Source: Rhizobium leguminosarum (GTDB lineage: Bacteria > Pseudomonadota > Alphaproteobacteria > Rhizobiales > Rhizobiaceae). From it: a DNA stretch of 64,000 nt. Below the pieces are notes generated by a model. The model was given only the letters and a program-made list of their open reading frames with translations. It was not told the origin of the DNA and ran no database searches. The stretch's first letter is position 1. Each line of letters opens with the position of its first letter. The position numbers were made by a program, and so were the translations under genes. The DNA is taken from NCBI RefSeq assembly GCF_001652265.1, contig NZ_LWBS01000208.1:22616-86615 (forward strand), written 5' to 3'. Shown piece after piece: positions 63,962 through 64,000 of the stretch.

Positions 63962-64000
63962 TTAGACGAGTTTGGGCATTCCGAGCTGGTCTGCCCATTT
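63962..64000 (-). CDS. C-terminal end of a possible intron-encoded reverse transcriptase
   Basis: Only 12 codons and the stop are inside the window (KWADQLGMPKLV). The stop lies 13 bases before the domain V-like hairpin, the usual spacing of an intron-encoded reverse transcriptase/maturase to domain V. The identity depends on that context; the residues alone do not prove it. Confidence 0.4.
   Translation of the reverse strand, partial: KWADQLGMPKLV

Overview
The window is about 64 kb of high-GC chromosomal DNA from an alphaproteobacterium of the Rhizobium / Agrobacterium group, most probably a Rhizobium of the R. etli / R. leguminosarum type. The evidence is the gene order tkt-gap-pgk-fbaB next to zapA and 6S RNA, a complete ybgC-tolQRA-tolB-pal-cpoB-tilS-ftsH-glmM cluster, a sqdBDC sulfolipid operon, the lpiA-acvB pair, an RcdA-type cell-cycle adaptor, and several families of short palindromic intergenic repeats of the kind seen in rhizobia. 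Nearly all genes are core genes, and I see no prophage, plasmid-transfer or CRISPR region.

Layout. 1-3.2 kb: the 5' end of mnmA, a 33-residue secreted-peptide gene, a PAS-GGDEF-EAL protein and a small conserved protein. 3.2-6.2 kb: serC-serA with a structured serC leader. 6.3-7.2 kb: an outer-membrane barrel. 7.4-19.3 kb: one long minus-strand cell-envelope block (ybgC, tolQ, tolR, tolA, a free-standing copy of the TolA C-terminal domain, tolB, pal, cpoB, tilS, ftsH, glmM). 19.4-22.5 kb: sqdB, sqdD and sqdC for sulfoquinovosyl diacylglycerol. 22.6-31.5 kb: a coiled-coil protein, 5-formyl-THF cyclo-ligase, a YmdB phosphoesterase, an exported MBL-fold protein, a stress-type flavin-binding protein behind a likely EcfG promoter, yebC, a flavin monooxygenase and a chemoreceptor. 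31.8-36.8 kb: ruvC-[vapBC]-ruvA-ruvB, then a Tat-exported phosphoesterase, a Nudix hydrolase and a DinB protein. 36.9-40.9 kb: lpiA-acvB for lysyl-phosphatidylglycerol synthesis and hydrolysis. 41-49.3 kb: DoxX, a large MscS channel, a 6-phosphogluconate dehydrogenase, a divergent ArsR/SRPBCC pair, an XRE regulator, an epimerase and a phytase-like esterase. 49.4-59.7 kb: 6S RNA, zapA, a DUF4164-like protein, then tkt, gap, a K+/H+ antiporter, pgk and fbaB (Calvin / pentose / gluconeogenic enzymes). 59.8-63.8 kb: a PhzF-like protein, a 54-residue membrane protein, an MFS transporter, a DUF1192 protein, a candidate sRNA and rcdA. The right edge appears to hold the 3' end of a group II intron on the minus strand.

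The most notable structures are (i) a palindromic repeat that lies in frame inside tilS and matches an intact copy between sqdB and sqdD, (ii) repeat elements that supply or directly abut the stop codons of several genes, (iii) a secreted duplicate of the TolA C-terminal domain inside the tol operon, (iv) a vapBC toxin-antitoxin module inside the ruv cluster, and (v) three small genes of 33, 59 and 54 residues that standard length cut-offs would miss. I found no clear candidate for a wholly new multi-gene system.
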